Shown here: positions 52,302 to 60,119 of the stretch, piece by piece | How positions within the stretch are numbered: position 1 is the stretch's first letter | Layout: every line of letters begins with the position of its first letter | NCBI GenBank assembly: GCA_934486705.1 | Contig: CAKSQS010000005.1 | Span: 1-64,000, forward strand | DNA: 64,000 bases | Reading direction: 5' to 3' | Source of the DNA: an uncultured Eubacteriales bacterium | Lineage (GTDB): Bacteria; Bacillota; Clostridia; Oscillospirales; Acutalibacteraceae | Translations under genes and position numbers: made by a program | The notes under the pieces: model-generated | Told to the model about the DNA's origin: nothing | Databases searched by the model: none | The model's input: the letters and a program-made list of their open reading frames with translations, nothing else

Positions 52302-52997
52302 TTACCGCCTGTTTCTCTTGGTAAGTGCCAAAAGGCGTATAAGCTGCGTAAGCGATACAAGCAGCGCCGCAACATAGGTCATAGCCGCGGCGGAAAGCAC
52401 CTTGCGAACCGCTTTTTTCTCGTCTTCCTTTATAAGCCCCGAGGAATCAAGCGTCACAAGCGCGCGGTGAGATGCGTTGAACTCAATAGGCAGCGTTAAA
52501 AGCTGAAAAAGCAGCGCCGCGCAGAAGAAAATAACGCCTAATTTTACAAGAAAATAAAAATTGAAAATAAGCCCGATTATAAGCAGCGGCATGGAAAGCT
52601 GCGAGCCTAAATTACATACCGGCAGTATTACCGAGCGCACCTTTATGGGCACATAGCCCTTTGCGTACTGAACGGCGTGCCCCGCCTCGTGCGCGGCAAC
52701 GCCCACGGCGGAAAGGTTGTTTGCGCCGTAAACCGAATCGGAAAGGCGTATAACGTTAGTCCTCGGGTCGTAGTGGTCGGTAAGATTGCCCGAAACGCGC
52801 TCTATTTTAACATTGTATACTCCGTTTGCCTCAAGCACCCGACGCGCAGCGTCTGCTCCTGTAAGCGGTGAATGGTGCGCACTGTATTTTGAAAAAGCGG
52901 TCTTGACCCTTATCTGCGACCAGAGCATTATTATAATAGCCGGCACTACAAGATAAATGTAAAGCGAGTCTATACCGTAGTAATAAAAATCACTCAT
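52302..52997 (-). CDS. YugP-family zinc metallopeptidase, membrane-bound
   Basis: 231 residues. An N-terminal helix, then VAAHEAGHAVQYAKGY with the HExxH zinc site (about residue 106), followed by further helices. This is the Zn_peptidase_2 (YugP) family, a membrane metalloprotease of unclear substrate. The start at 52997 is set by GGAG upstream. The TTG nine codons earlier lacks an SD. Confidence 0.88.
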   Translation of the reverse strand: MSDFYYYGIDSLYIYLVVPAIIIMLWSQIRVKTAFSKYSAHHSPLTGADAARRVLEANGVYNVKIERVSGNLTDHYDPRTNVIRLSDSVYGANNLSAVGVAAHEAGHAVQYAKGYVPIKVRSVILPVCNLGSQLSMPLLIIGLIFNFYFLVKLGVIFFCAALLFQLLTLPIEFNASHRALVTLDSSGLIKEDEKKAVRKVLSAAAMTYVAALLVSLTQLIRLLALTKRNRR

Positions 52998-53020
52998 AAA
53001 AATATCAACTCCGAAAAAAA

Positions 53021-54124
53021 TCAAACATTAAAGCGGAAGAGAACAATGTCTCCGTCCTTCATAACATATTCCTTGCCCTCGCTCCTTACAAGTCCCTTTT
53101 CCTTCGCAACCGTCATATTGCCGCCGCATTCGTTTATAAATTCGTCAAAGCCTATTACCTCGGCGCGAATAAAGCCGCGCTCAAAGTCGGAGTGGATTTT
53201 GCCCGCCGCCTGCGGCGCTTTTGTGCCCTGCTTAATAGTCCAGGCGCGCACCTCGGGCTTGCCTGCCGTAAGGTAAGAAATAAGCCCTAAAAGGTGGTAG
53301 CACTTTTGAATCATACGGTCAAGCCCCGAGCGCTCAAGCCCCAATTCCTCAAGGAACATAACCTTTTCTTCATCCGAAAGCCCCGAAATTTCAGCCTCCA
53401 GCGCTGCGCATATCGGCAGAATTTCCGCCTTTTCGCGCTCGGCAATTTCCTTTACCGCATTGTAGTTTTTGTTTGACTCTATGCCCGAGGTAAAGTCCTC
53501 CTCGCTCATATTGCAGGCGTAAATTACGGGCTTTGCCGAAAGCAGCGCCGTGGTATCAAGCACGTTTTGCTCGGTTTCATCGTTAATTTCAACCGAGCGG
53601 GCGGGAAGCCCGTTTTCAAGGTGGGCTATAAGCCTTTTTAAGAAATCAACCTCGCCCTGAAGCGATTTATCTCCCTTAAGCGCCTTTGCGGTTTTATCAA
53701 GGCGGCGCTGCGCCATTTCAATATCCGAAAAAATCAGCTCTAAGTTTATTGTTTCAATATCGCGCGCGGGGTCAACCGAGCCCTCAACGTGAATAATGTC
53801 GTCGCTTTCAAAGCAGCGCACAACGTGAACTATCGCGTCCACCTCGCGTATGTTGGAAAGAAACTTATTGCCGAGCCCCTCGCCCTTTGAAGCGCCCTTT
53901 ACAAGCCCCGCAATATCCACAAATTCAATAACCGCGGGGGTGAACTTGTCCGGGTTATATATCTCCGCTAATTTTTCGAGCCGCTCGTCCGGCACGCTCA
54001 CCATTCCTACATTCGGCTCTATTGTGCAAAAGGGGTAATTCGCCGATTGCGCCCCCGCGTTTGTTATTGCGTTGAAAAGGGTCGATTTGCCTACGTTCGG
54101 CAGCCCTACCATTCCTAATTTCAT
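53021..54124 (-). CDS. ychF: Ribosome-binding ATPase YchF
   Basis: 367 residues, full length. Obg-family protein that prefers ATP: G1 is GLPNVGKSTLFNAIT, with the G4 region NMSEED instead of NKxD, which accounts for the ATP preference, and a C-terminal TGS domain (about 280-365). The 5' end, including SD AAGGAG, start codon and first six codons, lies in the 43-bp attachment repeat of the mobile element. The protein is intact, but its original upstream region has been displaced 9.5 kb to beyond 63617. Confidence 0.97.
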   Translation of the reverse strand: MKLGMVGLPNVGKSTLFNAITNAGAQSANYPFCTIEPNVGMVSVPDERLEKLAEIYNPDKFTPAVIEFVDIAGLVKGASKGEGLGNKFLSNIREVDAIVHVVRCFESDDIIHVEGSVDPARDIETINLELIFSDIEMAQRRLDKTAKALKGDKSLQGEVDFLKRLIAHLENGLPARSVEINDETEQNVLDTTALLSAKPVIYACNMSEEDFTSGIESNKNYNAVKEIAEREKAEILPICAALEAEISGLSDEEKVMFLEELGLERSGLDRMIQKCYHLLGLISYLTAGKPEVRAWTIKQGTKAPQAAGKIHSDFERGFIRAEVIGFDEFINECGGNMTVAKEKGLVRSEGKEYVMKDGDIVLFRFNV

Positions 54125-54149
54125 TTATTCCCATATCTCCTTATTTTAT
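54107..54149. repeat. Attachment site repeat (int-proximal, within ychF start)
   Basis: Identical over 43 bp to 63575-63617. It contains, on the minus strand, the ychF SD, ATG and first codons (M K L G M V), so integration leaves a full-length ychF. Confidence 0.95.
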
Positions 54150-54177
54150 TAGTGTTCGGGGCGTTTTTATTTGCCCG

Positions 54178-54202
54178 ACTACACCATTTCTACACCATTT
54201 TG
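54178..54202. repeat. Tandem arm-type repeat near int
   Basis: Two adjacent copies of TACACCATTT (54180-54189 and 54191-54200) overlap the 3' end of int. A matching tandem pair lies at 63429-63452 inside the other end. Likely integrase arm-binding sites. Confidence 0.55.
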
Positions 54203-55381
54203 CAGAAATGAATAGCTTTCAAATTGATGAACGGCGTTTACAAAAGAATCCTCGGTCACATGCACATATCTGTCCATAGTCATTTGAAGACTTGAATGCC
54301 CCAAAAGCCTCTGTAAAACCTTCGGCTGCATACCGCTTTCTATCGCCCGTGTTGCGTATGTATGGCGTAAAGCGTGCATACAAAAGCGCTTAATGCCTGC
54401 TTCGTCGCACAATTTGTATAGATGTGTGTCATATGAGCTGTTTTTTGCAGGTTCGCCCGTTCTCCAATTTATAAATACAAGGTCTTTCATTTCAAGAAAA
54501 GATTTCGCCCCGGTATGCCTGTCAATAAACTCCAATGTCTGCGAAAGCGTTTCGGATGTCTTGCGAGTTTTTGCGGTCTTGTAAATATCCTTTAGAATTT
54601 CGTAAGCTTTATCGGTTAACGGAATAGTGCGGTAGCTTTGCGGTGTTTTCGGCGGTCCTGCTCTCCAACAGCCTTGACCGTGCCTGTATTCTAAAGTTTT
54701 ATTAACGGTTAAAGTACGCTTTTTCCAATTGATAGCATCCCATGTCAGACCGATCAATTCGCCCGTGCGAAGTCCCGTTTCGAGAATAAGCGAATATTGC
54801 GCATAATTGTGTGAGCGTTTTGCGGCTTCTAAAAATTTATGCTGTTCGCTTATTGTAAGATATTTAATATCGTTTACTTCCCGTACAGGTTTGGTGTACC
54901 TTACGCCGTTCATAGGGTGCTTTTCAATTATATCGTTCATCAATGCGGATTTAAGCATAGTTCCCATACAAATATAAGTTTGCCTTATTGTCGAGCCTGC
55001 GTAATCGCTGTCCATTTTGTTTAATACCAATTTGCAGTGCATAGGCTTAACATCTGATAAAAGCATTTTGCCGATAACGGACTGTATATTGAATTTATAC
55101 CGTTCACGGTAATTCCTTACGGTATTTGGGGCTAAATCACCCACAATATTATTTATCCAATATTCAAACCATTCATCAACGGTCATACTTGACGGGGCAA
55201 AAATATTGCCGTGCTTATCTGCATATTTTGAGTCCTCTAACCAGTTGCGAGCTTCCGGAAGAAGCGAAAAACATTTTTCGTGTCTTTTACCTGTTCTGTC
55301 AACAAATCTTGCGGTATATAATCCGTCCTTTCTTTGGCAAATACCTTTTCCTATTTCTTTTCCTTTAAGGTTTTTACCCAT
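54179..55381 (-). CDS. int: Tyrosine recombinase/integrase
   Basis: 400 residues. N-terminal arm-binding domain (about 1-60), core-binding SAM-like domain (about 60-165), catalytic domain with R in ETGLRTGEL, H-x-x-R in HALRHTYA, H in LGHSS and the nucleophile Tyr in MDRYVHV. Catalyses integration and, with Xis, excision. The start at 55381 is 7 nt after AAAGGAG. It ends 54 nt before ychF on the same strand with no clear terminator between, so ychF may now be co-transcribed with it. Confidence 0.95.
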   Translation of the reverse strand: MGKNLKGKEIGKGICQRKDGLYTARFVDRTGKRHEKCFSLLPEARNWLEDSKYADKHGNIFAPSSMTVDEWFEYWINNIVGDLAPNTVRNYRERYKFNIQSVIGKMLLSDVKPMHCKLVLNKMDSDYAGSTIRQTYICMGTMLKSALMNDIIEKHPMNGVRYTKPVREVNDIKYLTISEQHKFLEAAKRSHNYAQYSLILETGLRTGELIGLTWDAINWKKRTLTVNKTLEYRHGQGCWRAGPPKTPQSYRTIPLTDKAYEILKDIYKTAKTRKTSETLSQTLEFIDRHTGAKSFLEMKDLVFINWRTGEPAKNSSYDTHLYKLCDEAGIKRFCMHALRHTYATRAIESGMQPKVLQRLLGHSSLQMTMDRYVHVTEDSFVNAVHQFESYSFLQNGVEMV

Positions 55382-55430
55382 TTTAAAACTCCTTTCTCCA
55401 AACGAGAAAAAGAGCCAATGCAACTATTAT

Positions 55431-55459
55431 ATTATAATGCATCAGCCCTGTTTTTTCAA
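55431..55459 (-). promoter_or_regulatory. Promoter of int, homologous to the native ychF promoter
   Basis: On the minus strand, TTGAAA (55459-55454), 17-nt spacer, TATAAT (55436-55431). The block 55408-55465 is 48/58 identical, without gaps, to 63662-63719, which holds the displaced ychF promoter. Confidence 0.8.
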
Positions 55460-55489
55460 TATAAAACATATAAAATTAATATGACCGTA

Positions 55490-55696
55490 TTAAATTGTTA
55501 ATTTATTGCTGATGAATTGCTCAAATTCCTTGCGTTTAACAAGCTTTTTTGTTCCTACATATAACACGAACGGACAATTCGGACTCCGCAGCATACGGTC
55601 AATGCGGTTAATACCTATATTGCTGTATTCTGCGGCTTCTTTTACTGTCATTGTAAGCTTTATATTAAGCGGTATACCTACATTGCTTTGTTGCAT
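55490..55696 (-). CDS. xis: Excisionase family DNA-binding protein
   Basis: 68 residues, basic. A MerR-like winged helix: MTVKEAAEYSNIGINRIDRML followed by VLYVGTKKLVKRKEFEQFI (each about 20 residues), as in Tn916-type Xis proteins. It directs Int toward excision by bending DNA at the ends. Encoded just upstream of int, separated by the int promoter. Confidence 0.85.
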   Translation of the reverse strand: MQQSNVGIPLNIKLTMTVKEAAEYSNIGINRIDRMLRSPNCPFVLYVGTKKLVKRKEFEQFISNKLTI

Positions 55697-55715
55697 TCAA
55701 ACACACTCCTTTCCG

Positions 55716-57017
55716 TCAATCTTCAAAATAATAAGCCTGGAAAACCGTACCGTCATATAAGATAAATCTGCCTGCGGTATCTTTGGGTATTTGTTCTGCC
55801 GCGGCGGTACTGTCGAGTATAATCTGTGACAGTATGTTATCGGCTCTGCCGCAAATGCGGCAATCAATATTGTTTCGTATCTGCCCCGAAAGAACGGCGG
55901 CGTCAGGTCTTTGCGTTGCAAGTATCAGATGAATACCGAAAGCCCGCCCCTGTCGGGCTATTACAGATAGCTTACTTTCTATTAAACTTACCCGCTCTTT
56001 CTGTTCTTTTGTAAGTCCGGTTTTATCGAGTACCTCGGCAATTTCATCACAGGCAAATATACAGCGCTTCAGTTCTTTTCCTGTTTGTCGGCAGTATTCG
56101 TCTATGTTTCGGCAATTACTTTCACGCAATAAGACTTTTCGCCGCTGCAATTCATCAGCAAGCCCGGTCAGCAGCGTTATAAGCTCGTTTTCATCAAAAC
56201 ACATTTTGCAGTTCTCCTGCCAGGCGGAGGGAAAATCCACTCCGCCCTTAAAATCCGCTATGCTGACCGACATATTTTTCTTTAATGCCTGCATAAGCAA
56301 TAGCTTTAGCAGAACGCTTTTACCGCTGCCTGTCGAGCCGCCGAGTAAAATGTGCGGTATTTTTTTCAGATCCACCGTGACCGTTCCCAAAAGGCTTTTA
56401 CCGAGCACGAGCACGGAATTACTGCCTGCAAGATAATTGTCGTTCCACACCATACGCTTTAAAAGGGAATTATCCGCCTGAACCGCATAAAGCATAATTT
56501 CCTGTTTATCGCTGCCCTCTTTCAGATTTACTATATTCAAATTGAGCGCCGCCTCTATTTTTTGCCGTTTGTCTTCCCATTCTTTAAGCGGTATACCTAC
56601 GCCGTAAAACCGATATACGGTTACCGAATTGTCTTTTTCGTCCGTTTCCTTTGAAATAAGCATAGGTATTTCTCCGGCGCTGTTTGTAAACCCGATTCGT
56701 TTTAACCCGTTTGAAACGGTTTCGCTGCCGGCAGGAGTGCCGAGCAGTATAAGCACGGCAGGTGCGACGGCAATAATCATTAGGGGAAAGAAAAGCTTTA
56801 GCAAAGCGATAAATACAGGGGAGATAAAGTCCGTCTTTTCAATATCAAAGTAACTTTTGCAGAAAATCCAAAATATTATAACAGCGGCATAAACCGCCAA
56901 AATAATATATCTCCCCGATTTATTTTCTCTTACAAAATCATATCCGTTTTTAATACGAAGTAATAAATACCGCTTTTGCGTCTGCCTTTTCAGTCGTTCC
57001 TTATCATTATCAGTCAT
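55716..57017 (-). CDS. FtsK/SpoIIIE-type DNA translocase (TcpA/Orf21-like coupling protein)
   Basis: 433 residues. Two membrane helices (about 37-55 and 66-92), then a RecA-like motor: Walker A GGSTGSGKS (226-234), Walker B RCIFACDEIAEVLD, and LILATQRPD. This is the layout of Tn916 Orf21 (TcpA), which couples DNA to the conjugation pore. Start at 57017 after GAGGAGG. It begins 11 nt after the rep stop codon, so Rep and translocase are made together. Confidence 0.9.
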   Translation of the reverse strand: MTDNDKERLKRQTQKRYLLLRIKNGYDFVRENKSGRYIILAVYAAVIIFWIFCKSYFDIEKTDFISPVFIALLKLFFPLMIIAVAPAVLILLGTPAGSETVSNGLKRIGFTNSAGEIPMLISKETDEKDNSVTVYRFYGVGIPLKEWEDKRQKIEAALNLNIVNLKEGSDKQEIMLYAVQADNSLLKRMVWNDNYLAGSNSVLVLGKSLLGTVTVDLKKIPHILLGGSTGSGKSVLLKLLLMQALKKNMSVSIADFKGGVDFPSAWQENCKMCFDENELITLLTGLADELQRRKVLLRESNCRNIDEYCRQTGKELKRCIFACDEIAEVLDKTGLTKEQKERVSLIESKLSVIARQGRAFGIHLILATQRPDAAVLSGQIRNNIDCRICGRADNILSQIILDSTAAAEQIPKDTAGRFILYDGTVFQAYYFED

Positions 57018-57028
57018 AGAAACCCTCC

Positions 57029-57970
57029 TCACTTGAAATAAATTTCTTCTGTCTGCCCGCCGGCTTTATAAAAGAAAACGCGGTGAATACGGCGTATAAA
57101 CGCTTTCCATGTTTCGGGGTGATTGTGCCTGACATCAATATACTGTTCGTTTAAGGGCAGGTTAGAGGTTATATACACCTTTGTATAACACGCGGTGCGG
57201 TCGGAATACCGTGCCGGTAGTGTAAGCGGATATATGTCAAGATAATTAAGCATTGTTTCTATCGGTATTTGAGAATTAAATTCTTCAAAAACCAATATAT
57301 CCTGCCCGTGGTACGAATCAAATCGCACACCGTTTTTGCCGTTGTAATCGGTAATTCTGCATATTTCGCTTGCAGGGTGCTTTTTATATATGCCGCTTGT
57401 TTTTCCCGTGCCAGACGCTCCGAACAGATATGTAACGGTAAGCTCTCTGTTTTCGGAACGGTAGCGCTCCGAAAGATATGCCTCGCGCAAAATATCTATA
57501 TCCTTTAGTTTAAAGGCAAAAGAGGGCGTTTCGTCTATTATTTCTGTCGTTGATAAACCGTCCTTTACATTGCAAAGCAGCTTATACATTTTCGGTTCGC
57601 GCTCCTCACATTCATTCGGTATATTTCCGAATTCGTAAAAGCTGTCCTTGTGTGAGGTTTCACTCTTTTTATCGTCCGCCCATTTGCCCTCCTTGCGTAT
57701 ATAGTCGCGGTTTTCCTTTGCGCTGCCGAATGCCTTTTCTATGTGTGCGGTGGGAAAACGGTTTTTAACTGTTGAAAAGCGAATAGGGGATTTAGAGTAA
57801 ATGAAAATATGGGTATGAAATGTTCCTGTTGTTGCCGTTTCGTCCGCCATACAGTAATAATCCGGACAAAACAGATTTAAAATTTTGCGAATACCGTCAC
57901 GGTCAAGCCCGCAGTCCTGCGGATTATTGATTGTAAGCGTCCATTTGCGCGATTGCGGATTAGAAGCCAT
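57029..57970 (-). CDS. rep: CRESS-type Rep: HUH endonuclease plus SF3 helicase, circovirus-like
   Basis: 313 residues. Nuclease domain: motif I RKWTLTINNP (8-17), motif II FHTHIFI (HxH, H52 and H54), motif III ENRDYIRKEG (nucleophile Y90, K93). Helicase domain: Walker A GASGTGKT (184-191), Walker B ILVFEEF (225-231), motif C YITSN (266-270). It resembles circovirus Rep beyond motifs: HIEKAFGSAKENRDY versus viral HIEKAKGTDQQNKEY, DSYHGQD versus DGYHGEE, and IYPLT versus RYPLT. It should nick at the adjacent hairpin origin and unwind DNA. SD AGGAGG is 8 nt before the ATG. Confidence 0.93.
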   Translation of the reverse strand: MASNPQSRKWTLTINNPQDCGLDRDGIRKILNLFCPDYYCMADETATTGTFHTHIFIYSKSPIRFSTVKNRFPTAHIEKAFGSAKENRDYIRKEGKWADDKKSETSHKDSFYEFGNIPNECEEREPKMYKLLCNVKDGLSTTEIIDETPSFAFKLKDIDILREAYLSERYRSENRELTVTYLFGASGTGKTSGIYKKHPASEICRITDYNGKNGVRFDSYHGQDILVFEEFNSQIPIETMLNYLDIYPLTLPARYSDRTACYTKVYITSNLPLNEQYIDVRHNHPETWKAFIRRIHRVFFYKAGGQTEEIYFK

Positions 57971-57990
57971 ATGAAATTCCTCCTTTCATT

Positions 57991-58039
57991 GCTACTGCTA
58001 CTCATGCTTCCATAAGGGTAATACTTGCCCTTATGGAAG
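57991..58039 (-). other. Predicted CRESS-like replication origin (hairpin with nonanucleotide and iterons)
   Basis: On the rep-sense strand, CTTCCATAAGGG and CCCTTATGGAAG (58039-58028 and 58018-58007) form a perfect 12-bp stem with a 9-nt loop. AAGTATTAC spans the loop and the first stem base, fitting the eukaryotic CRESS nonanucleotide NANTATTAC. A tandem hexamer AGTAGC AGTAGC (58002-57991) lies beside it. rep starts 37 nt downstream. Confidence 0.75.
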
Positions 58040-58120
58040 TGCGGCGCTGCGCTGCCGCCGGGGAATATTTTTACTAAGGCAAAAATATTCTGTTTCCCTG
58101 TCGGCATTACAGCGCCGCAC
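58039..58120. repeat. Long imperfect palindrome beside the origin
   Basis: GTGCGGCGCTG (58039-58049) is complementary to CAGCGCCGCAC (58110-58120). Inside, TGCCG (58053-58057) pairs with CGGCA (58102-58106), and AATATTTTT (58064-58072) with AAAAATATT (58081-58089). It could be a single-strand origin, part of a transfer origin, or a terminator of the upstream gene. Confidence 0.65.
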
Positions 58121-58124
58121 AGCA

Positions 58125-58445
58125 TTATGGCTTTTTATTAACCAATGAAATACCTGTAGCCTTTGCGCTGATTTGTGTTTTTCCCTGGCTTTCGTATGCC
58201 GACACTTCAAGTCCGCTGAATTCAACCTCCGCATAACCGTCCGGCTTTTCCATAAGCTGTTTCCCGTCAATTTTCACGCCGAGCTTTTCAAGGCTTAAAT
58301 CCGGTAAAGCGACAATATATCGGTATCCGGTAACGGTTTCCGTGCGGTGTCCGTCCTTATACTCATATGTCGGGACAATATCCACCAACAGCTTTTTTGC
58401 GCCGAGAGACGCAGGATCAATTTTCAAATCACGAATGTTTAACAT
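58125..58445 (-). CDS. Small conserved element protein, unknown
   Basis: 106 residues, beta-rich, acidic and basic residues balanced (LNIRDLKIDPASLGAKKL, VPTYEYKDGHRTETVTGYR, CDS ends AKATGISLVNKK). No family can be named from sequence. By position, ahead of rep and the translocase, it matches the Orf22/Orf23 (DUF961) slot of Tn916-type elements, so an accessory DNA-processing role is a guess. SD AAGGAG precedes the ATG. Confidence 0.65.
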   Translation of the reverse strand: MLNIRDLKIDPASLGAKKLLVDIVPTYEYKDGHRTETVTGYRYIVALPDLSLEKLGVKIDGKQLMEKPDGYAEVEFSGLEVSAYESQGKTQISAKATGISLVNKKP

Positions 58446-58471
58446 TTTTTGTTTCTCCTTTTTAATTTTAT

Positions 58472-58499
58472 TCAGGTTTGGCGCGCACCCTTAACCTGA
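58472..58499. promoter_or_regulatory. Inverted repeat upstream of the rep operon
   Basis: TCAGGTT (58472-58478) and AACCTGA (58493-58499), 14-nt spacing. Just upstream on the minus strand is TACAAT (58508-58503), a possible -10 box with a poor -35. The repeat may be the operator of the element's regulator. Confidence 0.4.
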
Positions 58500-58547
58500 T
58501 TGCATTGTATCAGATTTAGCAGGTGTGTTTTGCTTCCCCGGCGAAAC

Positions 58548-58580
58548 AAAAAAAGACCGCCCTGCAAAAAGCAGGACGGC
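58548..58580 (-). terminator. Terminator after the HTH regulator
   Basis: On the minus strand, GCCGTCCTGC (58580-58571) pairs with GCAGGGCGGT (58565-58556), followed by CTTTTTTT. It separates the regulator from the downstream rep operon. Confidence 0.85.
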
Positions 58581-58589
58581 ATACAAATT

Positions 58590-58970
58590 TTACTCGTCTA
58601 TGGGGCTTCCCAACAGAGGCAATCCCTCGTCATAAAGGAAGCTGTTTGCTTGATCGATGTTCATTTTCTCGGCTATTATTTTATCCCAGCATTTTAAATA
58701 GGGGAATGCGAGACTGAACAATTCTTTTGTTTCTTTTGAATCTAACCCTAAAGCCACACAAACGCTCATAACAATGCGGTCTGTAGGCTGATATGTACTG
58801 CCTTTATCGTTGCTGTTACGGCATATACGGCTTACGGTAGCTCTTGTTAACATACTCTTTCTGATTAAATCAGCTTGTGTCATTTTTTTGATCTTCAGAT
58901 ACTTTTTAACGGAGTCTGAAAAACTGTTTACTTCTTTGTTGTAGTTGTTGTTTTGCGGGTTAATTGTCAA
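58590..58970 (-). CDS. Helix-turn-helix transcriptional regulator
   Basis: 126 residues. Near residues 32-55, MTQADLIRKSMLTRATVSRIC gives an XRE-like helix-turn-helix (core KSMLTRATVSRI). The remainder is helical, VALGLDSKETKELFSLAFP, as in Cro/CI-type repressors. As the first element gene before rep it probably controls element excision and replication. Confidence 0.75.
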   Translation of the reverse strand: MTINPQNNNYNKEVNSFSDSVKKYLKIKKMTQADLIRKSMLTRATVSRICRNSNDKGSTYQPTDRIVMSVCVALGLDSKETKELFSLAFPYLKCWDKIIAEKMNIDQANSFLYDEGLPLLGSPIDE

Positions 58971-58991
58971 TAAGACAACCCCGATTTTCGG

Positions 58992-59078
58992 TTAACCGAT
59001 TATTCTGCACTCGGAGGCGGAGACAAGTTTAAAATATGCCCAAATGCTATGGATACAGAAATACAGTGTATTAACCAT
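58992..59078 (-). CDS. Possible 28-residue peptide ORF
   Basis: ATG at 59078 after SD AAGGAGG (7 nt spacing), 28 codons, stop at 58992. The peptide begins MVNTLYFCIHSIW and ends ECRIIG. A consensus-quality SD for such a short frame suggests it is translated, perhaps as a leader ahead of the HTH gene. No family known. Confidence 0.4.
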   Translation of the reverse strand: MVNTLYFCIHSIWAYFKLVSASECRIIG

Positions 59079-59099
59079 GGCACCACCTCCTTCTTAAAA

Positions 59100-59859
59100 A
59101 GGGTGAAAAGTTTATAGGTTGACTTTCCGCCTCCGGGAGCAAAAACAACAAGTTCTCTCTTGGTAGTGAAAAGAGTACAACAATAATGCTGTACTCTTCC
59201 ACCTTTTTCTCTTATGGACTCACGTATGAGTTTTAACCGTCAGGGCAGACTGCCCCTATACACGGGTTGTAAATGGTCATTTGATATTGCCGTCAGTCCC
59301 GATCACGCTAAAGCATGTCCGACAGCAAGACAGGCGGGGTTTTCCTTGTTCTGCGGGTTGTGCGGAACGATGGATTTCGCCTGGGCCTGTCTCGGCTACT
59401 TTCCATTACTAGGCACTAAAAAACATAAACGGACTCATTACTCAAACCAAAATCATTGCGGACACGCCGCATTATTTCACATCAAACCTTGCACCCTTAG
59501 CCTATAACTCCCGAAGTTCGCACTTTGTCCGTCCTAAAGGCGTCGGGTAGGTCGAAAGCGGTGAGCAAAAAGTGTGGTTCACAGTCTTTTCATTTGCGGT
59601 ACTAACCCACCGCAAGCAAGAAACTGTGCAAATTTTACCAATTTCATTCTAACTCTGTTTAACAGTAATGTCAAGCATAAATTTTGAAAAAACTTGTTTA
59701 CTAAGAATTAAATGGATTTAGGAGAAATGTAGTGATATAAATCAAGTATAAAGTGCAATTCATTTTGTGCTTTTGAAAGCGAAACGCATAAAAATGACTT
59801 TGTTGTTCTGCCGAAATTAACAAATATCTGTTCCGAGGTGCTTCTTAGGGCTAAAACAC
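59100..59859. other. Long non-coding stretch of the element with several inverted repeats
   Basis: No convincing gene. Visible structure: AAGAGTACA/TGTACTCTT (59171-59179, 59190-59198); GGGCA/TGCCC near 59243; AGACAGGC and GCCTGTCT about 60 nt apart (near 59327-59395); and CACAGT...TTGCGGT/ACCGCAA...ACTGTG (59580-59628). The centre (59230-59420) is clearly richer in G+C than its flanks. It could hold a transfer origin or structured RNA. Confidence 0.5.
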
Positions 59860-59887
59860 TTTACATTTTTCCTTATTATGGTATAAT
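59860..59887 (+). promoter_or_regulatory. Promoter of the cargo operon
   Basis: TTTACA (59860-59865), 16-nt spacer, TATAAT (59882-59887). About 225 nt of AT-rich leader follows before the cargo gene, with no gene seen in it. Confidence 0.65.
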
Positions 59888-60119
59888 AAACTCATGATTT
59901 ATTTTTTGAAAAACAGGTTTCGATTTATATACAACATAATGCCTATCGTGTTATAATTATAATCGGTGATGGGGTTGTGCTGATATGCTGTTTTTAAGAA
60001 TCCCAGTTAAAAAGTGATGAATTTTAACAGGTATTTGTCGATTTGAGAATAAGAGTACTATTTATTATTTTGCAACATAATGGCATTAGTAAAAATAAAA
60101 AATGAGGGGAAAAAGCGCA

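Noticed and set aside
59214..59507. 97-codon plus-strand frame
   Set aside because: No SD, biased Cys/His/Arg composition, and it lies in a region full of inverted repeats; more likely non-coding.
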